DNA of 34,858 bases. Source: Gemmatimonadota bacterium. GTDB lineage: Bacteria; Gemmatimonadota; Gemmatimonadetes; Longimicrobiales; Gaopeijiaceae. Each line of letters opens with the position of its first letter. Within the stretch, counting starts at the first letter, position 1. The translations under genes were made by a program, and so were the position numbers. The DNA lies in NCBI GenBank assembly GCA_009692105.1, contig SHZS01000014.1:1-34858 (forward strand), written 5' to 3'. Below the pieces are notes generated by a model. It ran no database searches and was not told where the DNA came from. It saw only the letters and a list, made by a program, of their open reading frames with translations. This document shows, piece by piece, positions 5,380-13,749 of the stretch.

Positions 5380-7872
5380 GTGCGAGACCTGCTGCTGGTG
5401 CTCTGGATTGCGCTCCTCGGAGCCACGGGGATCGACTTCCTCGGGGGGGAGGGTCCGCTTCTCCTAACGCCCTTCCTCGTCCTCTCTCCCATTGTCGTGC
5501 TCACGGAGGGGTGGAGGATCGCGGCCGACGGTTGGAGGATGCGGTTGCCCGAGGGCGCACTGTCTTTCCTGCTTGCAGTCTCCGTGCTCCTGGCGATTCT
5601 CCTGCTCTCGACCTTCGCGAGCTACGATCTGGAGACATCGGCGCGCCGTTTCGCCCTCCTCCTGGTACAGATCTATCTCGTCTTTCTGGGAGGGATGGCT
5701 ATTGCGAACCGTCCCGATCCGGCGGCGCTCCTCGTCCGGGGCGCGTATGCCGGCCTCCTGCTCTTCCTCGCCTTCGACGTCGTCCAGGCGATCGTGTGGA
5801 TCGTGGACCCGGCGTGGGCCGAGCCCAGCGCGGGGTTCCTCCATCTCCGGCCGGACGCGTACTTCGGCGTCATCCCGCGGCTCACTGGAGCCTCCCACGA
5901 CCCGAACCTCGGTGGGCTCCTCCTCGTCTTCTATATCGGGCTCGTCCTGCTTCTGGATCGCCCGTCCCCGGTCCGGGGGCGGATCCTGGCGTTCGGGGCT
6001 CTCTCCGTCGTCGCCACGCTTTCCCGCTCCGCGGTTCTCGCGGGGCTCGTGTTCTGGGGAGCGCGGGCCCTCCGGGGCCGCGACTTACGGCTGACCCCGA
6101 AGCTGATCGGCGGAGGGGCGTCCGTTGCCGCGCTCATCGTCGCCGCATACCTCACGGTTCCCGGCATCTACGACCCGGTCCTCCAGCTCGTGGACATCCT
6201 CCAAAACCGCCTGACGCTGCAGGAAGGGTCGACCAGCGAGCACCTGACCGTTGTCGCCAGAGGATGGGCGGTCGGAACGGCGAGCCTGAAGCAGGCCCTG
6301 GTAGGGATCGGGTACGGGAATGCGTTCGTCGTACTACAGGACATCTATCCGGGCAATGTGTACGGTAACTTCCACTCGATGTTCGTCACCCTCTTTGCCG
6401 AAGCCGGCGCGGGGGCGGCCCTCCTGGGGCTCTGGATCTTTGCGCAGGCCATCGCGAGAGCGGGCGCGTACCGGCCTCTTGTCCTGGCCATGCTCGCCTA
6501 CAACCTCTTCCAGCAGGCGCACACGGACCCCGTGCTCTGGCTGACCATCCTCCTGGCCTGGACGGGGATCGCGCTCGCTACCGGTGGGGACGGCCGCTCG
6601 GGAGATCCTGCTCAAGGAGTTTGGAAGGAAGTCCGGAGGGGAGTCCTGGATGATGTTTCATCCCTCGTCACGGCCCCGTCCCGCATGTCGGGCGGGCTAT
6701 TGCTGGCCCTCGTGACGGTCGGGGCTTTGGGGCTCGGGGGGTGCTCCGAGATCCTCACCGAGCCCTATCGATACGGCGCCGTGGAGGTCGTCGCGGTGCG
6801 GCGGTCCGAAGAGCCCGTGCCCGGAGTGCGGCTCGTCCTGTTCACGGGGACCCGGCACCTGGGCTTCGAGTCCACGGGGGAGGATGGCCGGGCGCTCTTC
6901 GACTTCGTCCCCGCGGGGAGCCTTGGGGTCTACGCCACGCCCCCTGCGGGATACCGCCCACTGGACCTCGAGCACGGTTACGTGCACACCTTCGGCTTCG
7001 AGGAGGGGGAAAAGCTCCTCGTCGCTTTCACGTACCTCAAGATCGGGCCGGGATCGGTCACTGCAGAGGTGCGGGATGCAGTAGGCAAGCCCTTGGAGGG
7101 GGTGCGGCTCGAGCTCTTCTCGCCGGTCAGGTTGGTGGCTGCGGCTACGAGCGGGTCCGTCGGGACGCATACGTTCTCCGCCGTGCCCTTCGGGGAGTAT
7201 GGGGTGCGGGCTCTACCAGGCCGTGGGTATACGGTTCCAAGTGGCATGGTGACTCGATCAGGGCTCCTCGTGGAGGAAGGGGTGGAGGAGCTCGCGCTCT
7301 TCACTCTGGAGCGGTGCCGGGGCTCGGTGCGGGTCCTGACCGTAGCGGAGGCTGGGGATCCGGTGCGAGGGGCGCCCGTGACCCTGTACGAGGCAACCGG
7401 GCACGTAGCCGTCTCCTCGACCGGCCAGAGCGGGGAGCGGATCTTCCCCATGCTCCCATGCGGGGACTACGGTGTACGTGTGGCTCCCGTCGCCGGGTAT
7501 CGCTTGCTCAGTCCTGCCGCCGGGTACGTGGACGGGCTCGTGCTCGGGAACGAGGCGGTGCGCGAGGCGCGCTTCACCTTCGCCACGTGCAGGGGAACCA
7601 TCCGTGTTCTCGTTGTCGACGATCTGGGGGCGCCCGTGTCGGACGCAGAGCTGATCCTCTATCAGCCTGGAGCGGTCGTCGCCCAAGTCCGTAGCGGTCC
7701 TTCGGGAAGGTTCGACTTCGGGGACCTCCCGTGCCGCCTCGACTACGCGGTCAAGGTGACGCCGCCCGGCGGGTATGCCGTTACGGAGGGAAGGGGCTCG
7801 AGCTACCTCGACGGGATAACGGTGGAAACAGGGAGTGCGGTTCAGATCACCTTTAGGCTCGTGGCCTCCTGA
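5380..7872 (+). CDS. O-antigen ligase/polymerase in frame with a SpaA-like lipoprotein module
   Basis: Residues 1 to about 430 form a multi-pass inner-membrane protein of the WaaL/Wzy (Wzy_C) type, which ligates or polymerises lipid-linked glycan in the periplasm. Key segments are TGASHDPNLGG, ATLSRSAVLAGL, and IGYGNAF followed by YGNFHSMFVTLFAEAG, the periplasmic His-Ser region of the family. The reading frame continues with no stop into a second module (residue 436 on). It starts MSGGLLLALVTVGALGLGGCSE, a lipoprotein signal with lipobox Leu-Gly-Gly-Cys, followed by four roughly 90-residue beta-sandwich repeats. The whole frame codes for about 830 aa. It may be a true fusion or two genes whose first stop was lost. 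GTG 5380 is the first plausible start in this frame downstream of the divergent wza start; no clear Shine-Dalgarno is seen. The 3' end overlaps the convergent wzc by 20 bases. Confidence 0.78.
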   Translation: MRDLLLVLWIALLGATGIDFLGGEGPLLLTPFLVLSPIVVLTEGWRIAADGWRMRLPEGALSFLLAVSVLLAILLLSTFASYDLETSARRFALLLVQIYLVFLGGMAIANRPDPAALLVRGAYAGLLLFLAFDVVQAIVWIVDPAWAEPSAGFLHLRPDAYFGVIPRLTGASHDPNLGGLLLVFYIGLVLLLDRPSPVRGRILAFGALSVVATLSRSAVLAGLVFWGARALRGRDLRLTPKLIGGGASVAALIVAAYLTVPGIYDPVLQLVDILQNRLTLQEGSTSEHLTVVARGWAVGTASLKQALVGIGYGNAFVVLQDIYPGNVYGNFHSMFVTLFAEAGAGAALLGLWIFAQAIARAGAYRPLVLAMLAYNLFQQAHTDPVLWLTILLAWTGIALATGGDGRSGDPAQGVWKEVRRGVLDDVSSLVTAPSRMSGGLLLALVTVGALGLGGCSEILTEPYRYGAVEVVAVRRSEEPVPGVRLVLFTGTRHLGFESTGEDGRALFDFVPAGSLGVYATPPAGYRPLDLEHGYVHTFGFEEGEKLLVAFTYLKIGPGSVTAEVRDAVGKPLEGVRLELFSPVRLVAAATSGSVGTHTFSAVPFGEYGVRALPGRGYTVPSGMVTRSGLLVEEGVEELALFTLERCRGSVRVLTVAEAGDPVRGAPVTLYEATGHVAVSSTGQSGERIFPMLPCGDYGVRVAPVAGYRLLSPAAGYVDGLVLGNEAVREARFTFATCRGTIRVLVVDDLGAPVSDAELILYQPGAVVAQVRSGPSGRFDFGDLPCRLDYAVKVTPPGGYAVTEGRGSSYLDGITVETGSAVQITFRLVAS
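6685..7872 (+). other. Lipoprotein-like module with four SpaA/prealbumin-like repeats
   Basis: This part of the frame could be translated separately from ATG 6685 as a lipoprotein of 395 aa. It has a hydrophobic signal of about 18 residues, then Gly-Gly-Cys-Ser as lipobox and lipidation site. Four tandem units follow, starting near YGAVEVVAV, GSVTAEVRD, GSVRVLTVAE and GTIRVLVVDD. Each has a conserved P-x-x-G/D-hydrophobic turn (VPGVRLVLF, LEGVRLELF, VRGAPVTLY, VSDAELILY) and a YGVR/YAVK-type strand followed by an aromatic Gly-Tyr. This is the pattern of carboxypeptidase-regulatory or SpaA-like beta-sandwich domains. Cysteines recur at the ends of units 2 and 3 and before the last strands of units 3 and 4. 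The function is unknown; a periplasmic or outer-membrane glycan-assembly role is inferred from the context only. Confidence 0.65.
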
Positions 7873-10210
7873 TGTTGCGTCGTGCGCGCTCACGCCCGTC
7901 CTCGGTGATCACGACCCCGAGGATCCGTCCCGACGCCCGTCGGATCTCGTCGGCAGCCCACCGGAGGGATTCACTCCGCGTCCGGCCGCTCCGGGCAACC
8001 AGAATCACACCGTCCGCAAGGCTGGCCAGCGCCGTGGCGTCGTGCCCCGTCTCCATCGCTGGCGAGTCCACGACCACCGCACGATACCGCGACCGGAGTG
8101 CGTCGAGGAACGCGGTAACACGCTGTGAGGACAGCACCTCCAGGGGGTGAGTCGAAATGTCCCCCGCCGGAAAGAGGTGAAGTGATTCCACCTCGTGTAC
8201 CACCGCGTCCGCCGGCGTTCCGTCGAGAGCTGCCCGCACCCATCCGGGCTGATGCGGGATACCAAAGAGAGAGTGCAAGGCGGCGTTCCGTAGGTCTGCG
8301 TCCACGAGCGCGGTCGGAACGCCCTGTCGGGCGAGCGCGGCAGCGAGGTTCGCCGCGACGGTAGACCGACCGTCCCCCTCGCTCGGGCTTGCCACGAGCA
8401 CGATGCCGGGTTCGGATCCCCGCGAGCGGAGGAAGAGGGCCAGCCCTCGGTAGCTCTCCGCAGCGGCGTGCCACGGATCGCTGAGGGTCACGATTTCAAC
8501 TCGAGCGGAGGACCGGGCCCAACGTCGCCTGCGTCGTGGGATCCCCGCGAGCACGGGGGCTCCGACGGCTTCTTCGGCGTCCCTCTGTGAACGCGCGAAT
8601 GGGCTCCCAGATTCCGCCGCGACGACCCCGAAGAGCCCCATCATGAGCCCGAGGATCCCACTCAGGGCGAGGCTGATCGCTGGGCGCGGAAAGGCGGGGC
8701 GGTCCTCGATGACACCTGTGTCCACGATCCGCACGCGGGCATCGTCGATCTCTTCCTGCACGCGGGTCTGCGCGAGCCGAGCCTGAAGGCCGAGGTACAC
8801 CTCGCTCTGGAGGGTGCGTTCGCGGAGGCGGCGGGCGTACTCGATCTCCACCTCGGGGATCGACTCCAGGTCGGCCCCGAAGCCCTCGAGCGACACCGCG
8901 GCCGAGGCGATCTGCGTGTCCAGTCCCTCGAGATAGTCCGTGGCCAGCGCGTAGAGCTGTTCCTCGATCTCACGAATGCGCCCGTCCACCATACGGAAGT
9001 CCGCGTTCTCAGGGGTGCGAAGGACGCCCAGCTCGGCACGCCGGGTCTCGAGCTCGGTCAGTGCCTGGAGGAACTCCTGGACCGCGGGGTTCGTGATGAA
9101 CGAGGGGAACGCGGCGAGCCTTCGATACGGCGTGTCCCCGCCCGGAGGAGGCTCCCGGCCGGATACCTCGGCGAGGAGCTGAGCAAGGGCCGTCCGCTCC
9201 ACCTGGAGCGCATCCCGCGCAACCTGGATCTCGGCGATCCGCCGGATCTGCTGCACCGCCTGTTCGTCGGGGGCTACGATCCGCTCGACCTCCTGGTACG
9301 CCTGTAGCCGTGCTTCCGCGGTGGCCAGATGGTCCGCCTGGTCCGCGACCTGCGCGGTCAGGATCTCCACCTCTCGACGCGAGTCGCTCTTGTTTTGCGT
9401 CTCCGAGTACTGGAGGAAGCGGTCCGCGATGCCGTTGACCAGGGCGCGCGCCAGGTAGGGGTCGGTGTGGCGGTAACGGATCGTGACCAGACGGGAGCCC
9501 GCGTTCTCCCGCTCGATCTTCAAGTCCTCACGGAGGTCCTCCATCATCCGCTGGAAGGGCCGAACCCGAAGGCGAATCTCGTTGGGCGGGTCGCCGGAGA
9601 CAGCCGGAAGGATCCGGAAGGACATGGGCCCGAGGACAAATGGCTCCCCCACCCGCACGACGTCCGGGAGTGGGACCGCGGTCCGTGTCCCTCGCGAGGA
9701 CACTCGGTACGATCCGTCCTCCTGGAGCCGGAATGAGAACACCCCTCTCGGAGCGTCCACGCCGACTTCGAGCACCTCCACGACGTTGGTTCGGAACTCT
9801 CGTCTGGGACGGACGAGCTCTACCTGGAGGGAGAGAGGGTCCGCGATGGCCGCCACGATCAGGCGGCTGCCCAGGACGCCCATCTCCGTCTGGACGTCCG
9901 TGTCCGAGAGGCCAGGAACCGATATGCCCGTCGGGAGCGCTTCCTCGAGGCCGGCGAGTAGGCCGCTGCCGAGCCCGCCCTGCTCTCTGGCGCGCACTCT
10001 TACCGACGCCTCGCTCTCCCAGACCGGGGGGATGAGCAGCGTGACACCCATCACGGCCGCGACGACCCCCAGGACGATCAAAAAGAAGAGGCCCCACCGC
10101 CGGGCGAGCGCGCGCGGGAGGTCACGGAGATCCATCGAACGCCCGCTGGGCGAGCCCCCGCTCGATGGCCGGAGTGGTTCGGCGTCGGGGGGGGTGGGGG
10201 ATCGCGCCAT
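7853..10210 (-). CDS. Wzc-type polysaccharide copolymerase with degenerate kinase domain
   Basis: An inner-membrane Wzz/Wzc chain-length and export regulator of 785 aa. A cytoplasmic N-tail is followed by a first membrane helix (residues 40-65), a long periplasmic part with a Wzz domain and coiled coil (about 230-490), a second helix after PAFPRPAIS (about 520-545), and a C-terminal BY-kinase-like ATPase domain. The Walker A region reads SPSEGDGRSTVAANLA: Arg (codon CGG) stands where the catalytic Lys belongs. Walker A' (ALVDADLRNAALH) and Walker B (VVVDSPAM) are kept. The C-terminus lacks the usual tyrosine cluster, so phosphorylation-based control is probably lost (inference). It starts with ATG 12 bases after the upstream wzi gene, so the two form an operon. 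Its 3' end overlaps the ligase/lipoprotein gene by 20 bases. Confidence 0.9.
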   Translation of the reverse strand: MARSPTPPDAEPLRPSSGGSPSGRSMDLRDLPRALARRWGLFFLIVLGVVAAVMGVTLLIPPVWESEASVRVRAREQGGLGSGLLAGLEEALPTGISVPGLSDTDVQTEMGVLGSRLIVAAIADPLSLQVELVRPRREFRTNVVEVLEVGVDAPRGVFSFRLQEDGSYRVSSRGTRTAVPLPDVVRVGEPFVLGPMSFRILPAVSGDPPNEIRLRVRPFQRMMEDLREDLKIERENAGSRLVTIRYRHTDPYLARALVNGIADRFLQYSETQNKSDSRREVEILTAQVADQADHLATAEARLQAYQEVERIVAPDEQAVQQIRRIAEIQVARDALQVERTALAQLLAEVSGREPPPGGDTPYRRLAAFPSFITNPAVQEFLQALTELETRRAELGVLRTPENADFRMVDGRIREIEEQLYALATDYLEGLDTQIASAAVSLEGFGADLESIPEVEIEYARRLRERTLQSEVYLGLQARLAQTRVQEEIDDARVRIVDTGVIEDRPAFPRPAISLALSGILGLMMGLFGVVAAESGSPFARSQRDAEEAVGAPVLAGIPRRRRRWARSSARVEIVTLSDPWHAAAESYRGLALFLRSRGSEPGIVLVASPSEGDGRSTVAANLAAALARQGVPTALVDADLRNAALHSLFGIPHQPGWVRAALDGTPADAVVHEVESLHLFPAGDISTHPLEVLSSQRVTAFLDALRSRYRAVVVDSPAMETGHDATALASLADGVILVARSGRTRSESLRWAADEIRRASGRILGVVITEDGRERARRNIRRPRA

Positions 10211-10222
10211 CGGGTTACCTGC

Positions 10223-12028
10223 TCAGGGGCGGGGGACGGAAGTCTTGCTTCCGGTCGAGAGGGTAAGCTTCAGCGTGTGATTCCGGATGTCCACCCCACG
10301 GTGCTCAGTGGGCGTCACCGGCACCGCCTGGAACAGATAGTTCAGCCGGACTCCCGCCGCGTACTCGGCCTGTAGATGAACCCACCCCAGATCGGCGCCG
10401 CCCCGGATCCCCGTGAAGAGAGACACGTCCGTGCGCCGAAACTCCGTCGGATAGGTGAATTCGGCCTGGTTCTCCCAGCGGATCCGCCCTGCGAAGCCGC
10501 CAACACTCCATCGCTCGGCGAAGACGTCGCCGGCAAGCCACTGACTCGATCCGCTCGGGCCGATCGCCGCCCCGAGAACTCGACCTTGGTGCGTGTACCC
10601 CTGTGGAACCGTCCGGCTGGCGTACCATTCTCCGAAAGGTCGGACCCGGTAGCTCGTGCTGGGCTCGAGGGTGGAGAACTCGACCTGGAGGCGGAACGCC
10701 GGCCACGCCGCCCTGGGCTCGGGACGGTCGGACAGGCGATCCGTGGCTACGCGGCCCCCAAGAGGCTGCGCATACTGGAGGCCCACGGTATAACCGCGGG
10801 AGTGCTGGGGGAGCTCGAGGAAATTTCTGAAGCTCCTCGCGGGCTGCTCCCACCGCCCCCACTCCCCGTATAGCTCGAAGCCGGCCGGGGCGAGGACCCA
10901 TCGAACGAAGACTACGAGAAGCTGATCGGGAGCCGGATGCGCCAGGGAATCCCCCGGAATCGAGGAGGGGCGCCCGACGTTCCGCAGGAAATCCAGCGAC
11001 GCGCCAAGTGGAATCAGCCCGTCCCCCGCTGCGGCGTAAACCGCTCGTGCGAGCCCGAGCCCGAGCCCTGGCTCGAAGGCTGGTCGGACGACTACGGCCG
11101 CAGCGCTGAGCGAGCGGTAGTCGTTGGACGGATCGGAGTCGAAGTAGTCCGACTCACTGAGGCGACCCAGGATCCACTGTGCCTCGACGGTCCCAAAGCG
11201 GGTCGCTATCGGGGACGCCGTTCGGGTGAAGAGGTGGGGGAAGCCGGGAGCGTTCGCGCTCAAGAGAAGCCCGTTTCTGATTCCGGGGCCCCACCAGACG
11301 TTTTCGGTTGCGAGCCCGAAGTCCACCGCTCCGGCGTGCACGATGACGCTGCTCTGCCCCGGCACCCCGAAGCCCCTCGATTCTGTGCCGAACCGCTGGG
11401 GAAGATCCATCGAGCCGGGTGGATAATGGAAGGGCGACGCGAGCGCGTGCCTTTCACGAATCGAGTCGGCCTCCGGGTACGCGACCGTCTGGAAGTCGCC
11501 GTTGGCCTCGAAGATGAACTCCGGCGCCAGGATGAGAGACATATAGGGGAGCTCGACCGCGGCGCCCGCGCTCAACCGGAGCGAGACCCCGCGCCCGGCC
11601 CAGAGATTCGCCTCGTTCAGAGAGAAGGGGAGGCGAGAGTTCCACACTGTATGGAGCTCCGGGGCCAAGAGAGCCCAGCTGACCGCGGGCGACGCGGGAC
11701 CGTCGCCTTCGCGTGCGCCGAGTCTGTCGCGAACCGTGGCCGGCGAGCGGAGCAGGAACCCGCTGACGGCCCTTTCACCGAGTAGTTGCTCGAGGCGCCC
11801 GCGATCCTCGTCCGCTCCCCCCAAGGAAGGGAACCTCAGAATGGCCGGGTACTGCTGGGCCTCGACCGCAGCTCCTCCGAAGGGAGCCGCCGGCCAAAGG
11901 GCCAAGAGAGAGGGCGTCAGGAGAACGGGCGCCAAGAGCCCAAGCGCTGAGAGAAAGGGCGCCCAGAGAAGGGGGACGACGGCAGCCGCGCGGGTGTTCG
12001 TCTTCAGGCGGGCTCCGTATGATTCCAT
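10223..12028 (-). CDS. Wzi-family capsule assembly outer-membrane protein (copy 1)
   Basis: A 601-aa protein with an N-terminal signal peptide ending near VEAQQ and a body of alternating amphipathic strands, as in the Wzi/capsule-assembly barrel family. Wzi anchors or orders capsule at the outer membrane. Family-like segments include NLWAGRGVSLRLSAG, PGSMDLPQRFG, the WWGPGIRNGLLLSANAPGFPH region, FVRWVLAPAGFELYGEWG and YTHQGRVLGAAIGPSG. The signal core is built of degenerate ten-residue repeats. The gene is the first of an operon with wzc (12-base gap) and is divergent from a second Wzi-like gene with 56 bases between the starts. The two share the motifs DLPQRFG, LWAGRGV and GFELYAE/GFELYGE, so they are clearly paralogous. 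Confidence 0.85.
   Translation of the reverse strand: MESYGARLKTNTRAAAVVPLLWAPFLSALGLLAPVLLTPSLLALWPAAPFGGAAVEAQQYPAILRFPSLGGADEDRGRLEQLLGERAVSGFLLRSPATVRDRLGAREGDGPASPAVSWALLAPELHTVWNSRLPFSLNEANLWAGRGVSLRLSAGAAVELPYMSLILAPEFIFEANGDFQTVAYPEADSIRERHALASPFHYPPGSMDLPQRFGTESRGFGVPGQSSVIVHAGAVDFGLATENVWWGPGIRNGLLLSANAPGFPHLFTRTASPIATRFGTVEAQWILGRLSESDYFDSDPSNDYRSLSAAAVVVRPAFEPGLGLGLARAVYAAAGDGLIPLGASLDFLRNVGRPSSIPGDSLAHPAPDQLLVVFVRWVLAPAGFELYGEWGRWEQPARSFRNFLELPQHSRGYTVGLQYAQPLGGRVATDRLSDRPEPRAAWPAFRLQVEFSTLEPSTSYRVRPFGEWYASRTVPQGYTHQGRVLGAAIGPSGSSQWLAGDVFAERWSVGGFAGRIRWENQAEFTYPTEFRRTDVSLFTGIRGGADLGWVHLQAEYAAGVRLNYLFQAVPVTPTEHRGVDIRNHTLKLTLSTGSKTSVPRP
11891..11968 (-). repeat. Degenerate 30-bp tandem repeat in the wzi signal peptide
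   Basis: The 8-base core GCCAAGAG recurs exactly 30 bases apart at 11901 and 11931, with a one-base variant at 11961. The 18-base stretches at 11921 and 11951 differ by only two bases. On the coding strand this makes ten-residue blocks (LWAPFLSALG, LLAPVLLTPS, LLALWPAAPF) that form the hydrophobic core of the signal peptide. Confidence 0.7.
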
Positions 12029-12084
12029 GGGCAGGGGTCATAACACGATGCCGCGCGCCCCGTCAATTGAACAGGGAATCACGG

Positions 12085-13749
12085 GTGCTCCTCAGTCGAA
12101 TCCTCATCGGCGCGTTAGCGGCTTCGCTCCTGCTTCCGTGGTTCGCCCGTGCGCAGCGGTTCCCCTCCGGGCCGGCTCCAGCCGAGTTCGAAGCGTTTGC
12201 GGGAGGGGAGATCGAGAGGTACCTGAGGACTCTCCAGGACGCAGGGCAGCTCGCGCCTTACCCCTGGTCCATCCGTGCGCTCTCCCCCAGGGAAATCGAG
12301 GCGCTCGCCGTTCACGAGGCGGCACATCCGTGGTCGAAGCGGTACTCCTTCGCGGGAGATTCGACCGGTGGCGTGACCCGTCGCGTACAGTACGGGCTTC
12401 TCTCCCCGAGCGTCGACGTCGTGTACAACTCGGCATTTCCCTTCGGGGGGAATGACGGACCCTTGTGGGCGGGACGTGGCGTCACCTCCGCTGTCGGCTT
12501 CGGGGGGTACGCCCGCTGGGGGCCGATCGACCTGACCATCGCTCCGGTCGCCTTTCGGGCTGAGAACCAGGCGTTTGGGCTGGCTCCCGGGTCGTCGGTT
12601 CCTGGCAATGAGTACCAGAACGCCGTTGCCCCCGCTCACATCGACCTTCCGCAGCGCTTCGGGGACGGTGCGTACCAGCGCCTCGATGCCGGGAACTCGG
12701 GCGTGCGTGCCGAGTTGTGGGGGGCGACGGTCGGCCTATCCAGCGCGTCGCAGCAGTGGGGTCCAATGGATACCCACCCCCTGGTCCTCGGCGCGAACGC
12801 CGGCGGCTTTCTCCACTTCTTCCTGGGTACCCGACGGCCTATTGGGGTTGGGTTCGGCGACGTACACGTGCGATACGTGGCCGGGCGCCTCGAACGATCC
12901 GAGTATTCGCCCACGCGGCCCGGCGACCCGCGCCGCCTCACGACCGGTCTCCTCTTCGTGATTCTCCCCCGAGGGCTCCCTGGGCTGGAGCTGGGCGGGT
13001 CCCGTTTCATTCACCGGGCATGGCCTGCGGATGGCGTGGGGTGGAAGCTTCTCTCCAGGCCGTTCGAGAACCTGCTCAAGGGTCACGTTCCCGAAGCGGA
13101 TGTTCGAGAGCCCGACAACCAGCTCGCCTCGCTCTTCGTCCGGTGGAACCTTCCGGAGTCGGGCTTCGAGCTGTACGCGGAATTTCTGCGCGATGACTAT
13201 CCGTACAACGTGAGGGTCCTGGTCGAGGAGCCGGACGACCTGAGCGGCCATGCCATGGGGTTTCGGAAGGTCTGGCAGTCGGTCACGGGCGACCGGCGAA
13301 GCTTCACCGTGTTGCGTACCGAAGTGTTGAATGCGATCAGCTCACACCGGGAGCGGGGAGGAGCCCGGACAGCGTATGCGTTCAACGCACTCACGATGTA
13401 CCAGCACGGGACGATCGTGGAGGGGCACACGCACCGCGGGCAGCTGCTGGCCTCGCCCGCTGGCCTGGGGGGCGCCGCCGCCATCCTCGCGGTGGACCGG
13501 TACTCGGAGACCGGGAGGTGGAGTGTTCAACTGGAGCGTCGGGTCGAGCGAGACCGGACGACCGGCGTGGTGCCGGAAGACCCTACCGACGTCGACGTCG
13601 TTTACGCTCTGGGTATGGAAGGGCTGCGGTTCTTGGGCCGGTTGGACGCGCGGCTTGGCCTGACGGCGGTCTACAACCTGAATCGCTACCTGAGCGACGA
13701 CAGCTTCAACTTGAACCTGCGAGTGGGCGCTTCGGCGACCGTTCCGTGA
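12085..13749 (+). CDS. Wzi-family capsule assembly outer-membrane protein (copy 2)
   Basis: A 554-aa paralogue of the divergent Wzi gene. It has a short signal peptide (LIGALAASLLLPWFARAQ) and then a region rich in alternating strands with GPLWAGRGVTS, HIDLPQRFGD, QQWGPMDTHPLVLGANAGGF, FVRWNLPESGFELYAEF and HTHRGQLLASPAG. GTG 12085 is chosen because AGGGA lies at 12073-12077 and the signal peptide then begins directly. Starts further upstream would run into the divergent promoter region and add charged residues before the signal. The protein is expected in the outer membrane. Having two different Wzi-like proteins side by side suggests either two glycans or a hetero-assembly. The 3' end overlaps the convergent GT4 gene by 44 bases. 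Confidence 0.84.
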   Translation: MLLSRILIGALAASLLLPWFARAQRFPSGPAPAEFEAFAGGEIERYLRTLQDAGQLAPYPWSIRALSPREIEALAVHEAAHPWSKRYSFAGDSTGGVTRRVQYGLLSPSVDVVYNSAFPFGGNDGPLWAGRGVTSAVGFGGYARWGPIDLTIAPVAFRAENQAFGLAPGSSVPGNEYQNAVAPAHIDLPQRFGDGAYQRLDAGNSGVRAELWGATVGLSSASQQWGPMDTHPLVLGANAGGFLHFFLGTRRPIGVGFGDVHVRYVAGRLERSEYSPTRPGDPRRLTTGLLFVILPRGLPGLELGGSRFIHRAWPADGVGWKLLSRPFENLLKGHVPEADVREPDNQLASLFVRWNLPESGFELYAEFLRDDYPYNVRVLVEEPDDLSGHAMGFRKVWQSVTGDRRSFTVLRTEVLNAISSHRERGGARTAYAFNALTMYQHGTIVEGHTHRGQLLASPAGLGGAAAILAVDRYSETGRWSVQLERRVERDRTTGVVPEDPTDVDVVYALGMEGLRFLGRLDARLGLTAVYNLNRYLSDDSFNLNLRVGASATVP

